Source: Kalaharituber pfeilii
Lineage: Eukaryota; Ascomycota; Pezizomycetes; Pezizales; Pezizaceae
Direction of reading: 5' to 3'
Assembly (NCBI GenBank): GCA_015179045.1
Contig: WHUZ01000048.1
Span: forward strand, 372,001 to 436,000
Length of the DNA: 64,000 nucleotides
Part shown: positions 44,699-56,535 of the stretch, one piece after another
Position numbering within the stretch: position 1 is the stretch's first letter
Layout of the letters: each line of letters opens with the position of its first letter
The notes under the pieces: generated by a model
Databases searched by the model: none
The model's input: the letters and a program-made list of their open reading frames with translations, nothing else
What the model was told of the DNA's origin: nothing
Translations under genes and position numbers: made by a program

Positions 44699-46083
44699 TT
44701 GGCCCCAAGCGTAGACGCAGCGTACCCTCGGCTTCCACACTTACTCGATTTAGTATTCCCAATTTTAGGTAGTGCCGTGAGTCTATATACAGAGGACCCC
44801 ACCCTCCGGCAAGAAGTCCACCGACTCGCCGCAACTATGGGACAAACAGTGTGCGAAAAGACAACAGAAGCAAGAACCGAAGCCGAACGAGCCTCCACAG
44901 ATGTCGCCAACCTCTGCGTTGAACAAGCGAATATTAACCAGCAGATCAAGGACTATGTAGACTGCCACTATGGTGAACTAGGACAGCACCTCGCCCAAGC
45001 CACCCAACGTATAGATCCCTTGGTGAAAGCATTTCAAGGTAACGTATCTACCCCTATATCCTAGAGCCAACAGCAGTTAGTGAGTATAATGGAACAATTC
45101 GGCAATCGTTTGATGGAGATGAGGGAAGAGATGTTACGTCAAACAGCATTCCAGCCAACACCAATGCCACAGCCATAAAAGCAGCAGCCCTCTCGACCTA
45201 ATCCGGGTCCTGGAGACTCCCCTGGAAGCTCTCCTGTAGGATCTCCTCCGCCGGGTGCTGGTGATGCTGGTGCTCCTCCTTCTCGTGCCCCGCCTTCCGG
45301 TCCTCGTCACGTACGAGACCCTATGCCTCCTCCTCCTCCTCCGCCTCCTCGCTTTCCCATGAGTCAATCACTGCCGTGGGGCCTTCCTCCTCCTCCTCCT
45401 CCTACGAAGATCCCCCCTCCAGACAAGTTTGATGGGGATGCGAAGGAGCTTAACAACTTTCTCTACCTGATCCAATGATAGATTAGGAGTTTGCGAATTA
45501 CCGATGACGACGAATGCCTTGACATATTCACCTCTCGCTTGAAGGGCCCCGCCCTCACCTTTTTTCATCAAAACCCCCTAGCCTCGTATGCCACAGCTCT
45601 CGCCCTACTGCAGATGACATTCCAGGACTCCTCAGCCATTGCTGAGGCCGCTCGAAAAATTCAGACGCACAAGCAGTGGGGTAGGATGCAGGATTTCTTA
45701 ATCGAAATTGATGAGTTCAATAACGTGGCAAAGATCCCTGAACGCATCCTCATCTCCTACATTTCCGCCAACATTCGGGAAGATGTCCGGAACCTTCTAG
45801 CTGGCCATCCCGAGTGTCGAAACAACTGGAACCAATGGAAGAAGAAAGCAGTTTCCATTGCCGACGCCCTAGGCAAACCTGGAAGCAAGCGCTCTGCTCC
45901 CTCCCCCACTAAAACAAGCATCTCTAGCAGTAGCTCTACATATAAAGACACAGCCTCTTCCGCCCCGAAGAACAAGAAGAATGACGATATACCTGAAGAA
46001 CTGATTCACGAAAGGAAGAAAGGCAACCGATGCATCAAGTGTGGAAAACAATATTTCTTCAAATCCATATTCATACGTGTATG
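44699..46083 (+). pseudogene. Retrotransposon gag gene inactivated by in-frame stops
   Basis: A single frame encodes a Gag-like protein: an N-terminal helical part (LRQEVHRLAATMGQTVCEKT), a Pro/Gly-rich linker (about 45176-45400), the capsid-like DDDECLDIFTSRLKGPALTF, and the beginning of a zinc knuckle (RCIKCGK) where homology ends near 46050. Four stops interrupt it: TAG at 45062-45064, TAA at 45176-45178, and TGA-TAG at 45476-45481. Each is one C-to-T change from Gln or Arg codons, and no frameshift is needed. The pol part is absent, so the element is truncated on its right. Confidence 0.75.
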
Positions 46084-49000
46084 AATCAGGTAAGATACGT
46101 CTCTTCAACCCACGTTTAAATTGGCACCGCATTGCGTTTTTGTTTATTTGTTTGTTTGTTTATCTTCAGTGGTTTTCAAGGCCCTGCTCTTTGAAGTGCA
46201 CGTGCAATGACGTAATTGTAAGATTATTGATCAATATTGGTAGAATGTACTGCTATCTACGATCACTATCCCGTAGCGCTCTAATCATCAAACTAAAACC
46301 ACATGGTCAGGAGTTCGGCGTTTATATCGGCCTTTCTACATTTGTACCCGCATTCGGCATTTCTCAATTACTGGCCTATTCTGGACTAGCTGAGTTGGCA
46401 CCAAGCATTTGTCGAATCATGTACCGCAAGTTATATGCAGAGATATGATACATATATAGGTACTGGCAGTCGTATATTAATAGGTACCCAGATTAATTAA
46501 GAAGCCTGTTAGCTAAGTTCGACAGGGAAACTTCCGCATGCGGAGTGTGGTTGCATGGGAAATTGAGTGATCCTGCCTCTCCAGTACTGGTGAAGATGGC
46601 ACAGGCGCATGTATAGACGTCAAGCAAAATAGGTCCTACAGCTAGAGCTCGTGAACAGCATATATTCCCGCAGAGCAAAATCAAGAAACGCAGAAAACTG
46701 TGGCCTAGTATGATATTCACCAAAACGCAATGCAATAGAAAATTGGGCTGGAGAGCCCCAGCACTTTAGTGTGATATGTTATCGATAACAAAGCTTGTAC
46801 TATTTGCGACTCCATCACGCGTGAATTTAACAGCAGCGCTGCACGGGGTGGCATGGTTCCACTGCAAGCTCCGAACTAAGCAAACCACATTAAGCAAAGC
46901 AAAACTGGGGCTTTTCAAACTCTGTGCTAGGCATCACGCCGCATTCTTGAGCTACTTCATGTTTCCTAAAAATAAGTGAAACAATCAACCAGACTAGTGA
47001 AACAAATTCTCCGCATTTCAGTACCGCCGACCCTCACATACCTAGTAAACAAAAAACATCCGGGTCTTCCAATGAATCATTGCATCATTGCATGCTTGTG
47101 CAGGCAGCGGGCGCCTTCCGTACTGTGCTATCTTACATGTCCAATGAAGCTATTTGTCCTAGATTAACAGGCTCTTGCCTCGTGTCAATAACTCATGGTG
47201 GAACTGCATCTTCCAAATCTTCCGACATTGCGTCTGTTCGAGATCAGGTCCTTCCCTTCCCCGGAGCTACCACCATAAATCAAACCGGTGATCTGGAGAG
47301 CAAAAAAACAAATAATGATCGAACATTAGACGAACCTTGGAAGAACCCCGCTTTCTCCCCAATTCTGCACTTTCCACGCATCTACTCCGTACTTCCAATT
47401 CCAACTCAATTACCTATCCTCATCCCTTTTTTCTGCCTCTGCAATCGTGCTTCAGCCCTCCCGGGCCCTTCACTTTAGTACAAGCCACTGCCCGCTCCCA
47501 CTTTCGTCATCATTCTGCATGCCACCTTTAACCCCCCCACTTTTCTAATTCTTACCAAATCCCATTCGCATATCTACCTTGATAATAAACACTCAGGCTA
47601 TTGTGTAAACACAATGTACTGTAGCCCCTTGCCCCCTACCCCTTTACCTGTATTTGCCCTACCCTAAAAAACGCTTCTGCAGCAATCTTAGGCGGAAAAT
47701 AGAGACAGCGCAGCTGATAACGTTTGATCATTGGGTAACACAAGGCTACCAACTTTCCTGTTACCTTACGTACGAACTTTTCATTTACTTTTCCTGTTTT
47801 GGCTTTTTTCGTTGCATGTTTTCACCCAAAGAACATGCATCGAACCGTGCAAGACCCAGTTTCTCAGTGGCCAGGTTCTTGTTAATTTTTTTTTTTTTTT
47901 GCCCAGTCGTTGATGGGATGGGAAGGGATATGCAATGACCCAGGACACCTATCCTACCCCTCCTTCGTTCATCACAATGTGATAAGATGAGCTGCGCTGT
48001 GAGTCAGACAAACCCGGTATCAGGGGGAGTAGGTATTGAACACGATTGTGATCAATGCGTGCAATACGGATTGTCGTTGGCCTAAGCCCATGTTTGAGGC
48101 TCGTCAGGCTGAAACAAAGGTGTGGGGATGAATGAGAAATATTTATACGTAATTGATAAATAAAAAAAAAAAAAGAAAAAAGAAGCCAGGTGTTTGCAAA
48201 CCGTCAAGATGTAAAGGAAAAGGAACAATCTCCATCTCCGAGGGGGAAAAAAACAGGACCATGAGAACTTGCTGTCTACTAATATGCCAATAAATTAAAT
48301 ATATAATTATAATCCCGAAACCAAAAACCAAAAATCTCGTAGATCAATTCATGTACTCGAGTACTAGCATCCACAAACTTCAAATTCTCACGTTTGTGCA
48401 GTTTGCTTGGAAGTTCATGGTGCGGTATTCCGTATGCTATTGACATGGTTGCCAGTTGAACAGCACCACTCCACCCATCACAGCACCTCCCCCAGTGACT
48501 GCATGTCGTTGCAGCCGCCCCATACCCAACGGGACACCGGTCGCCCAAAAGGTGATCTTGGAAGCATAGCAAGACGAGGGAAGGGGTTAGTGGCTTTCAC
48601 GCCATGTTTTCATTAAGGGCTACGTGTACAATGCTCTCGAGATAGACCTTGTATGAATGACCGTATAGAATATACAAAATATAAGAAAAATTAAAAAAAC
48701 AACGATAGAAAGGAAAGAGAAATGAGGGATAACAAAGTTGGAGTAGCGAAAAAAATACTATGAAATGTAAAAAGGAAAGTTTTCAAGTGAAAGGTAAACA
48801 TAGGAAATCAAATGATGGTGTCGCGGTTTTGCTAATGGACTGCTCAATTTGAATATGATTAGCAGAGAGGGCCTCATATGCGTGACTTTTGGGCGTTGAA
48901 GATACCTTCGGAAAATACCCCAGCCTCCCGAGTTACCCCTCCCTTCACACTTCACATACACCCCCCTCCCTCCACGCTCAGGGAAAAAAATGAAAATATT

Positions 49001-49159
49001 GGAAAAATACTGTCCAATAGAAGGCAATGGCCTCTTATCGAAAGCCACCCTCCCTCAATCCTTCAGTGGTGCCAATCACCGCCTACCTAAAGTAATTAGA
49101 GCAGAATGGAAGGTATATATACATCACCTGCCACCCACCAATTTTGAAGAACCACCCCA
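46084..49159. other. Intergenic, nothing recognised
   Basis: No convincing gene on either strand. Includes T- and A-runs near 47885-47905 and 48160-48180. Short frames show no family features. Confidence 0.5.
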
Positions 49160-49860
49160 CTTCTGTTGGCTCTCGACAACGCGCCCTACCTTATCCCCAC
49201 GACGCTTGCCATACTCCTCCGATGGCAATGGGATAGGTAGAAGAGCAGCCCAGCAGCAAGGCTCTGCCTATGCCGCCAGAAGCAGCCTGGGCGCCAGACC
49301 CACCGGATCGAAAGAGGCTCTCTCGACTCGTTTTCAAAAATGAGTCGAGCCCCCCCCCTCCAGCCTCCCAAACGAATATATCTCTCTTGTGCCGGCCCCG
49401 CCGGCAGTCCAATGAATAGCCCGAACTCAGACTCCTCAGCAGGCGGTTCAAGCCCGCCTTGCCTCGAATAAAGGAAGGTCAGCGATGCTTGCCTCCTTCG
49501 AACATATCTTGAATGGTCCCTCTCCGGCCCGAGAAGGGATCCATCACCCAGTTTGCACGGATATAATCCGTGCCCAAAAAACACCCGCCAACTAGATTCA
49601 TTTGTCCTGGCCCCCCCGAATATGCTGGGGGGGATACCGCTCTCGGTCCAAAAAAAAAGCATAGTCAAAACAGTCGACTGGGCATAGCCCCTCCACCCCA
49701 CCACCCCACCCTTCTCCACCAACGCATCACTCACCTCGGAGAAGGGTGGGTACACGCGCCCTGTCGACCCCTCTGGTTTTTGTTTTTTCCCTGGGGGACT
49801 GTTGCTGGACACTGGCCCTCGTCGCCAGCCTGGCCGCTTGCACTTCGGGGTTTTTTTAAT
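49160..49860. other. GC-rich island, possibly organelle-derived
   Basis: This 0.7 kb has abrupt, GC-rich composition against AT-rich neighbours, with G/C clusters such as GCCGGCCCCGCCGGC, CCCCCCCGAATATGCTGGGG and several short hairpins. A 208-codon minus-strand frame (49186-49812) spans it but has no family resemblance and its composition is explained by the base bias. The hairpin-rich style recalls GC clusters of fungal mitochondrial DNA, so a nuclear copy of mitochondrial sequence is one explanation; a local repeat is another. Confidence 0.35.
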
Positions 49861-50619
49861 TTTTCCTTTTTTCTTCTAAGTTGTTTGTTGTTATACTATG
49901 TTCGATGTATGTAGTAACCAATAACAGCAAACGTACTTTGTTGACAGATTTGTGCGCGTGATGTTTGATTTTATTGTAAACTTCGACTCAACGAGTAGCT
50001 CCTCAAGGTCCGAGTCTTCCCAGCGGCTTTGAGCGGGAATTTCGCGCCCCTGAGCGGCCTTTCCGCCTCCCTCTTGCAGATATCTAGAAAAGATATCTGT
50101 GGGAGGTCGAAGTTGGTACTTGCTCCCCTCGTCGGCAACCTCACTATCTCGTAAACAGCATTGTCAACATTCCTTGTGATTAGCTGCATGTGCGGTGACT
50201 GCTTGTAATCTAGTGCCGAGACTGCTACTATAATCGAACGCTCCAGGATATTGAAGCGGGCGCACACATGAAACAAATTCCAGCCAATCAAAACTTTTCG
50301 ATGTCGTCCTTATCAACTAGCGCATCACATTTACCCAATGGTGGCAAATTAGCTCGAGGGTTGGGGCAGGCCTGATGGTGGTCCGGTTGCTGGCCTGAAG
50401 GCTGCTTGTGTGCTTATATACCGCCCGTCCCCTCAACCCACTTCATTCCGTACCCCACACTCTGTTGACCCTTCTGAGGCGCCAGCTCCCCCACAAGCAG
50501 AGTTGTTGCTCGGGCATACGACATTCATGAATCATCACTCGTTCCGTTCCTCCCAAGTTGTCAGCTCAGCTCTTCCATCTATGACTTGAGCTAGCTACCC
50601 ACACGGTTCGATCAGATAT
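49861..50619. other. Intergenic, nothing recognised
   Basis: No supported gene; T-runs at 49851-49875. Confidence 0.45.
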
Positions 50620-50740
50620 CAGAATACGAGACGCCACCCAACCCTACACAAGCACCTCAATGAGCTGAACAAGTTCATCGCCTACAACGCATGCACGCGC
50701 CTGAAGAAGGTGCAGCTGCGTACCCCCGCCGACCTGGTCG
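50620..50740 (+). pseudogene. Exon-like coding fragment with splice donor
   Basis: A short frame reads HLNELNKFIAYNACTRLKKV then QLRTPADLVG and ends at a good donor GTAAGAAAG at 50741. Codon choice and helix pattern look genuine, but no continuing exon is found within the next 600 bases and the upstream side is not clearly coding. Probably a gene remnant. Family not recognised. Confidence 0.3.
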
Positions 50741-51819
50741 GTAAGAAAGATGTTTAGGTTCAAGTGGCACGAAGAAAAAATTCATGAGTTCAGTCGATAA
50801 AGTCTCAATCGAATCCTTCACTGGGATCCTCTCACCAACATGCGTCGGCAACTCGTTCTATGAACTTGTTACACGCAAACACCACACCCGACATGCGGAA
50901 GCTCTGCTCTCGCAACCCACTTCTGCGTTCTGATATTCACGAAGATTGCTTGCTTTCTCTCCGACATCCCAGACGCAACCGGTTCTTCGATTCCTTTTCC
51001 GATCGCTCGTCCGGCCCTACGTTTGTTTTTTTTTTATCCCTTGCAGGCAGTCGCTTTTACGCCCTTGCTTGGGGTTTTTTTTTTTTTCAGTTTTTTAGGG
51101 AAAGGGTTCTGGAAGTTAGGCTTGTTCTGGACGACTACCGTCTAGTGTTAGTTAAATGGACGCAACTTTCTCCCTAGAATGCGGCATTATTTCTTGTAGA
51201 GGCGCCGTGATTGTGATTGAACTGCACTTGTGAAGAGAGTGAGGTAACACTGCCCAAGAAACCAGCCAGAAAGCCTGTATAATTGTCCCAGTATTATGCC
51301 CCCAAGACTTTAATCTCGAAGCGCTCTTTGACTACGTTGAACCTCTTCAATACCGAAGCATTCTGCCAACGTGGTAATAGGCCGCCTAGTTTATTCGCGG
51401 ATACGTACTTAAATAACAGTTACTTATTGGCGAAATCTTACGGTATCTGAATAGCCAAGGACTTTTCCCTGGGAACAGCCAGCAACGATCATTAAGTGGG
51501 TGCTCAATAATGGTAGTAATAGTACCCATCGATATGGTCGCATGATCTCTGCATTTTCCACAAACGGCCATGAATATCTTGCTGAACACACAATACACTA
51601 AGTGAGACTCGTACGACTTCCCAGGTTCACTTTAGTTTTGGTATCTGTAGCACTATATTATATTTTCTGTGAAAATCGGCACATGAGCTTCTGTTCAACG
51701 GGGCTGTGTTTCATAGATTTGTTGGGGAGAAATATCCCAGTTCGGGCGCAAAAATAGTTTGGATTGTTATCAAGGGGTGTTTGATGTATTCAATCAATAA
51801 ACTCTGAGCTTGTAATACC
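50741..51819. other. Intergenic, nothing recognised
   Basis: No supported gene; T-runs near 51027-51036 and 51076-51089. Confidence 0.45.
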
Positions 51820-52015
51820 GTATTATTTTCGAATTTTAGAACCTCCCGCTAGATGGTTGGAATCTACTGAACTCGGTTTGGGATACAGCAGGGGTTATGA
51901 TGCCACACCTGAATGACGCATGATACGAGGTCAAAGCAGAGTGAGATATATATACGTAGAGTCCTCACCTACACCGCATCCATCTAGCGCCAGGTTCTAA
52001 AATTCATAATAATAC
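51820..52015. mobile_element. 196-bp MITE with 36-bp inverted ends
   Basis: The left end (51820-51855) contains GAATTTTAGAACCTCCCGCT and the right end (51980-52015) is its inverse with only a few differences (ATCTAGCGCCAGGTTCTAAA). The flanking AT-rich GTATTATT / AATAATAC parts are also inverted. No coding capacity. Its right end touches the start of the next TIR element. Confidence 0.75.
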
Positions 52016-52732
52016 AGTCAGACCTGTACATAAAATTCGGCACTATAGCAAGGTTTTCAGTATAGAAAATTGTGGCAAATTAGTCATATAGTCTTGGCAG
52101 CTGAGTTCGTGAGTCTTGCTGAGCTTCGCTGCTAATTAAGACTTACTCGTAATGGAAATAGCCACATTAAGAAATCAATTCGAATGGGACGGTTGGTGGT
52201 AGTGATGATTAGGAATGGAAATAGATATCTAAGGAGCAGTGATAGTGGGAGAAAATATAAATCAAAAGTAAATCAATAGTATAGTGACCTGTAAAAGGGC
52301 TTGCATGATACACTTGCCCCAATATTGCCCAATCCCCAAGACTTTTCACGGGGTCACTGTAGATTGACCCGTGATCAGAGCTCTAACAGTCGAGATATCT
52401 ACTAGCCAGCGGCGACAATTGTACTAGCAATATACCCGGAAGCAACAGACACTCACAACTTGGTTTAAACCAACATAGCGACATAATTGCTGTTTTCTGG
52501 GCTGCTCAAGAATCACTGGTGCGCAGGAGGCAAGGCAGTAGCAAGGGGGTTTCTATGGATTTCATGAGCATCTTTTCATTATAGCAAGAACAATTTGTAT
52601 GTAGATAAAAATAACTTCCTCTAGATTTTTTTTTCATTACTTTATTTGATGTGATTTCATTATAGCAAGGTCAAATTGTGTGGGGATGGAAATCCGAGAG
52701 CGTGGTGTGTTCATTATAGCAAGGTCTGACTG
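52015..52732. mobile_element. pogo-like TIR element (718 bp) with a nested MITE
   Basis: Starts CAGTCAGACCT at 52015 and ends AGGTCTGACTG at 52732, with TA on each side. The CAGT...ACC start is typical of pogo/Fot-type elements. The phrase TATAGCAAGGT occurs four times (52052, about 52580, 52663 and 52715), in subterminal positions. It contains the diverged small MITE at 52282-52361. No transposase. Confidence 0.72.
52282..52361. mobile_element. Diverged copy of the 88-bp palindromic MITE
   Basis: GCTTGCATGATACACTTGCC followed by CCAATATTGCC and CCCCAAGACTTTTCACGGGG matches the 21245-21332 element, but the left inverted repeat has lost about 10 bases (TAGTGACCTGTAAAAGG). It is inserted inside the 52015-52732 element. 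Confidence 0.7.
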
Positions 52733-55167
52733 TACGGTGCTGATTATGGGAAATTGTGTTTTGGCGGAAGGAGTCGTGTTCAGGGTAAGCGCTTAGCTTT
52801 CCTTGGCATGTACTCAATAAGGCCAATTTTGAAACTCGCATCTTCTAGTAAGAAAGTTCTTTATCTGTAGCTCCAGGTGTGTTCATAATGGTAGCCTGAA
52901 TTCTTACTTGTTTCTATCTAGTGGTGTTTTCAGCGTGAGACTCTGGTGATGTTCATTTTCTTTATCTGGTATCCGCAATCGGCTTATTTAGAACATCAAC
53001 AGGATGCCCAACAAGAACCGGCGTCTTTTTCTCATGCCGATCCGGAGTATATCTGTTCCACCTCAGGTCTCTTCCGTTTCAGAATACTACCAATAAACAG
53101 CGATAAAGGAGGCTATCTTGCTAGAGGATTTGTAGCTTAGGGAGGATAATCCTAATGCCAAGGCAGAAGTTGGCGTACGGTCGATAGATTAGATTCAATA
53201 TGGGAGAAAAAATCCATGAAATATCAATTTCTACCCATCATTAAGCAGGGGAACTGGTACAATACGAAGATAAAGCATATTAAAACTCAGTAAACGTCGT
53301 GATGACGCAAACCAGGAACAAAAAAAGAAAAACAGAAAACCCTTTCAGCATCTTCACATGCGTCCCTTGCGCTAACAAAGACCCAGTGTGGTCCCTTAAT
53401 TTCCATATTCCGAGCCAGTACACCGAACCCAAAGAAAAATTAAACCGAAAGAACCCCTAGTTATCCAGCTATACCTCAAGGAAGTATGTTCATCGATGAA
53501 CAAATTCAGGAAGTGAAGAAACCAGGTTTCCGTGCGGATACCATGACCTTAGCAGTGTGGATGTGTTCGGTAGAAAAAGGTATATTGATACGCAGCAGCC
53601 TGGGGATTTAATATTTGAGTATAATGTATCTGTAAGAACGCCAATTAGCATCATCCGGTAAATGTGGAAGCTGGGAGGTGGAGCCCCCGAAACATACAGT
53701 GCATGAATGATGCCCGGTAGGTAGCCCAGAATAGTCAGTATGATGTTGATAAACAGGTCACTGTCGCATCCTTTCTCGAGGAAGACACCGAGAGGGGGAG
53801 GATGATGGCAACTAGAATAGAGTACAAGGAGTTAGCTATGAAAGCAGCAGATGGGAGGAGCAAAGAAGAGTGGGGGAAACATACGGATGATCTTGAAGAT
53901 GTCGGATCCGGTGAAGGGCATATTGTAGAGGCGATTGATGGTAGTTCAGAAGTTGAGAAATGGACGTTATCCGGGCGTTGATGGTAATTTTGTCACGAAC
54001 TGGTTGAAATGGGGTATTTGAAAAGAAGCTGTTGACGCTAATGGCAGAAGAAGGGAGATAGGAGGAAATGGAAATGTTCGGCTAGTCGCACATATATACC
54101 GGTTTCTACGTCGTGCCGTACGTCCGGATTTGTGTCTTGGGTGTTCACACAGCCAGCTGTATTTGCTGGGCGCCCAGGTTCCTTGCTGGAGTTGAAAACC
54201 AGGCGTCATGCCACCAGTACCACGGAAACTGGGAAGAACGTCATACCATGCTGCGCATCGTTATCGACGGTCTCACCTCCCTAACCGTTTGCACGCAATC
54301 TGTCCGTGAGCATTGGTACCTTGTAAGCAGATGAGGCAGCAAGCTAGTGTATGGATAATGGTGGCGTCCTGGTTACGAGACTAGGTGGCGCCCGTAGCGA
54401 AGGGCAACATAAGAGTAGCAGATCCTGCTAGAGGGATGCCAAACGTCACACACTTGCTGCTGATTGGGGCTGCGCAAGATCTTGGGTTGCTGAAGGGAGG
54501 CGCAAGAAGGGAAGCCGTACGTCATACGTGTGCAAGTACGCAACTGCAGGGTTTGCACCGACGCTACCACAGATGCGCACGCGTCTCGAGTCCGCCCACA
54601 CAGGTCGTAATTTTGGCAAGGCGTGGACTGTCGATGCATGCAATTCAATTATCCTCGGCCTTCTCTCGCTGTCCGGGTATGTATTGAGTGAACTTTATCG
54701 GTATGTACAGAGGATGAGCTGCGATGATCGACCCAACAGCATAGTTAGATGATTCTTGGCGGCTGAGTCATCAACTCCAGCCAAGATTTTCTCGAGCACT
54801 AGTTGTACCTTCAAACCTCCAATATGTCCTGCTGACGGAAGTGTTTACGTGTCACTCAGAGCTATCACCGACCCTTCCCCCGCCACCTGTCTGTAGTCGA
54901 GGCCGTTGCAGTGCCCCACATTGGACCCTGCGTATGCAACCCGGCTTCTATTCCAGGCTGAGTGGCTCTTAATTCATTCATCTGTGATGAAGCAAAAGTT
55001 CAGCGGCATAACGATCCACAGCAGGGGTTGAGCTTCTTTGGTTGGAAGTTTGCATCTGGCGGGCACTATATACTCAATCTTTGATCATGATTCGATTTTG
55101 CATTTTTTAACGTCAACGTAGAGAGCATTGAGTTTCCAAAGTCAGACCAGCTCAACACAATGGCCTA
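52733..55167. other. Intergenic, nothing recognised
   Basis: No supported gene on either strand. Mixed composition; open frames are short and lack family features. Confidence 0.5.
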
Positions 55168-55371
55168 TCAGTCCCTTACCACCCTGATGTTATCATCACC
55201 ACTGCCCTCCGCACTCCCATCACCTGTTTCTACAAAGTCACTCTGAGGACACACTCTAAGGACACATTCTAAGGAAATTAATCCGAGCAAATGATCTCCA
55301 ATATCCTCTGCTCGCGCGTTATCCACCACAGCCACTCCTCCATCCTTTCCCTTGTAGACGTCATCCATACT

Positions 55372-55860
55372 GACACTGCGCTCCCAATGAGGGGAACGCC
55401 GGGTAGATGGCGGCGGGGATTCTCGTCTCAAGCGGATTTCTGACCGTGAACAAAGCGTACATAAATGGGCTGCATGGGGTCGTCAGCGTTGCGGAGAGTC
55501 AGGCTCGGGAGTATCAACTTAAGGGGGTGGAATTGGCAGGGAGTCGAGTACGTGACGACGAACTGTGGAAGCAGCGCGATACCTACGGTGATGTGGCCTG
55601 AATTGGGGATAAATGGGGTCAATGGTGCAAAGGAAAAGACAAGTATGAAGAGAACGGTAAATACGGGATTCTGCTGGCTTCTGCGTATACATAGTATATA
55701 GAGAGTCAAATTATTATTAACCTTTTCCGTCTCCTTTTGTCTGCAATGAGCCTGAGGTTTTCGTGACGCAGTTGTTCGAAGTTGGGATCTCGAGGAGAAG
55801 TTCTGGTGCCACGGAATAAGCCTTGGCGACGGAATATTGATTTTCCGGTGCTGATAACGG
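55372..55860 (-). CDS. Possible multi-exon membrane protein, not recognised
   Basis: Three minus-strand exons can be joined in phase. Exon A (55722 to about 55860) ends SPRDPNFEQLRHENLRLIAD then KRRRKR. A 41-nt intron (55681-55721) follows. Exon B is 55552-55680 with NPVFTVLFILVFSFAPLTPF and HITVGIALLPQFVV, two hydrophobic helices. An 82-nt intron (55470-55551; GTACTC, CTGAC branch, CATGCAG) follows, then exon C with FMYALFTVRNPLETRIPAAI ending near a GTATGG donor at about 55372 or a nearby stop. A separate frame downstream (55168-55431) also has coding character (SVSMDDVYKGKDGG) and may be the last exon or an alternative reading. No ATG was found in exon A, so the 5' end is missing or upstream. 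The model is plausible but unproven, and the family is unknown. Confidence 0.4.
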
Positions 55861-56535
55861 AAAGCTAAGCACTGGGCACGAGACTTGCTAAGCATGGCTC
55901 TCGGCATCTCTCCATGGCGCCCTTCGCACATCTTGAAAATCCCTCGTATGATGGAGTGTCTACTATTAAGGAGGCAGCTTTGATATCTGATTCGGAGGGT
56001 TTACTCAGGTGCACGTTAGCGGATCAAGTATTGGGGTGGAGAAGTGTTACGGGACTTTGTAACTCTGCACACCTGCCCTCCGCTTTTACTCCTTTTCTCT
56101 TTTTTGTGTAGAATTGGCGCAATGAAGATATTCATTTTTTATTTTATTTTATTAGTAGAACGAAAAAAATAGGTGAAAGCGTAAAAAGACTTTTGGCTTT
56201 TGATACATTCCTCCCCATCCCTCCTCACTTTCCCTGTCGTATCCACATCTTTACGTACTAACACGTTCAGATAATCATTAAACACACAAAAATAAAAATC
56301 TTCCACTTAATGATAATGCGCCGAATGTGAATCGAGCATGGAGCTCCTAAAGACGGGGTGTAGTAGAATTGAGGAGGGCCTAGCTAGATTTTCGGGAAAA
56401 ATGAGATTCGGTTTATTCTTTCGTTTCTTAACTTGTGGTGGTTAATAGATTTGGAATAAAAGAAGGGTTAGCTGTGACGGGTAATGGGCCGGTTTGAGGG
56501 GAAAAGGGAAGGAGGAGGAGAGGAGGGGAAGGTTC
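55861..56535. other. Intergenic, nothing recognised
   Basis: Lies between two minus-strand genes. AT-rich around 56130-56300. No gene supported. Confidence 0.5.

Noticed and set aside
49430..49460. tRNA T-arm-like GGCGGTTCAAGCCCGCC
   Set aside because: No matching acceptor, D-arm or anticodon stem could be drawn around it.
49186..49812. 208-codon minus-strand ORF
   Set aside because: Lies wholly in the GC-rich island, where stops are rare by composition; no domain, signal or intron evidence.
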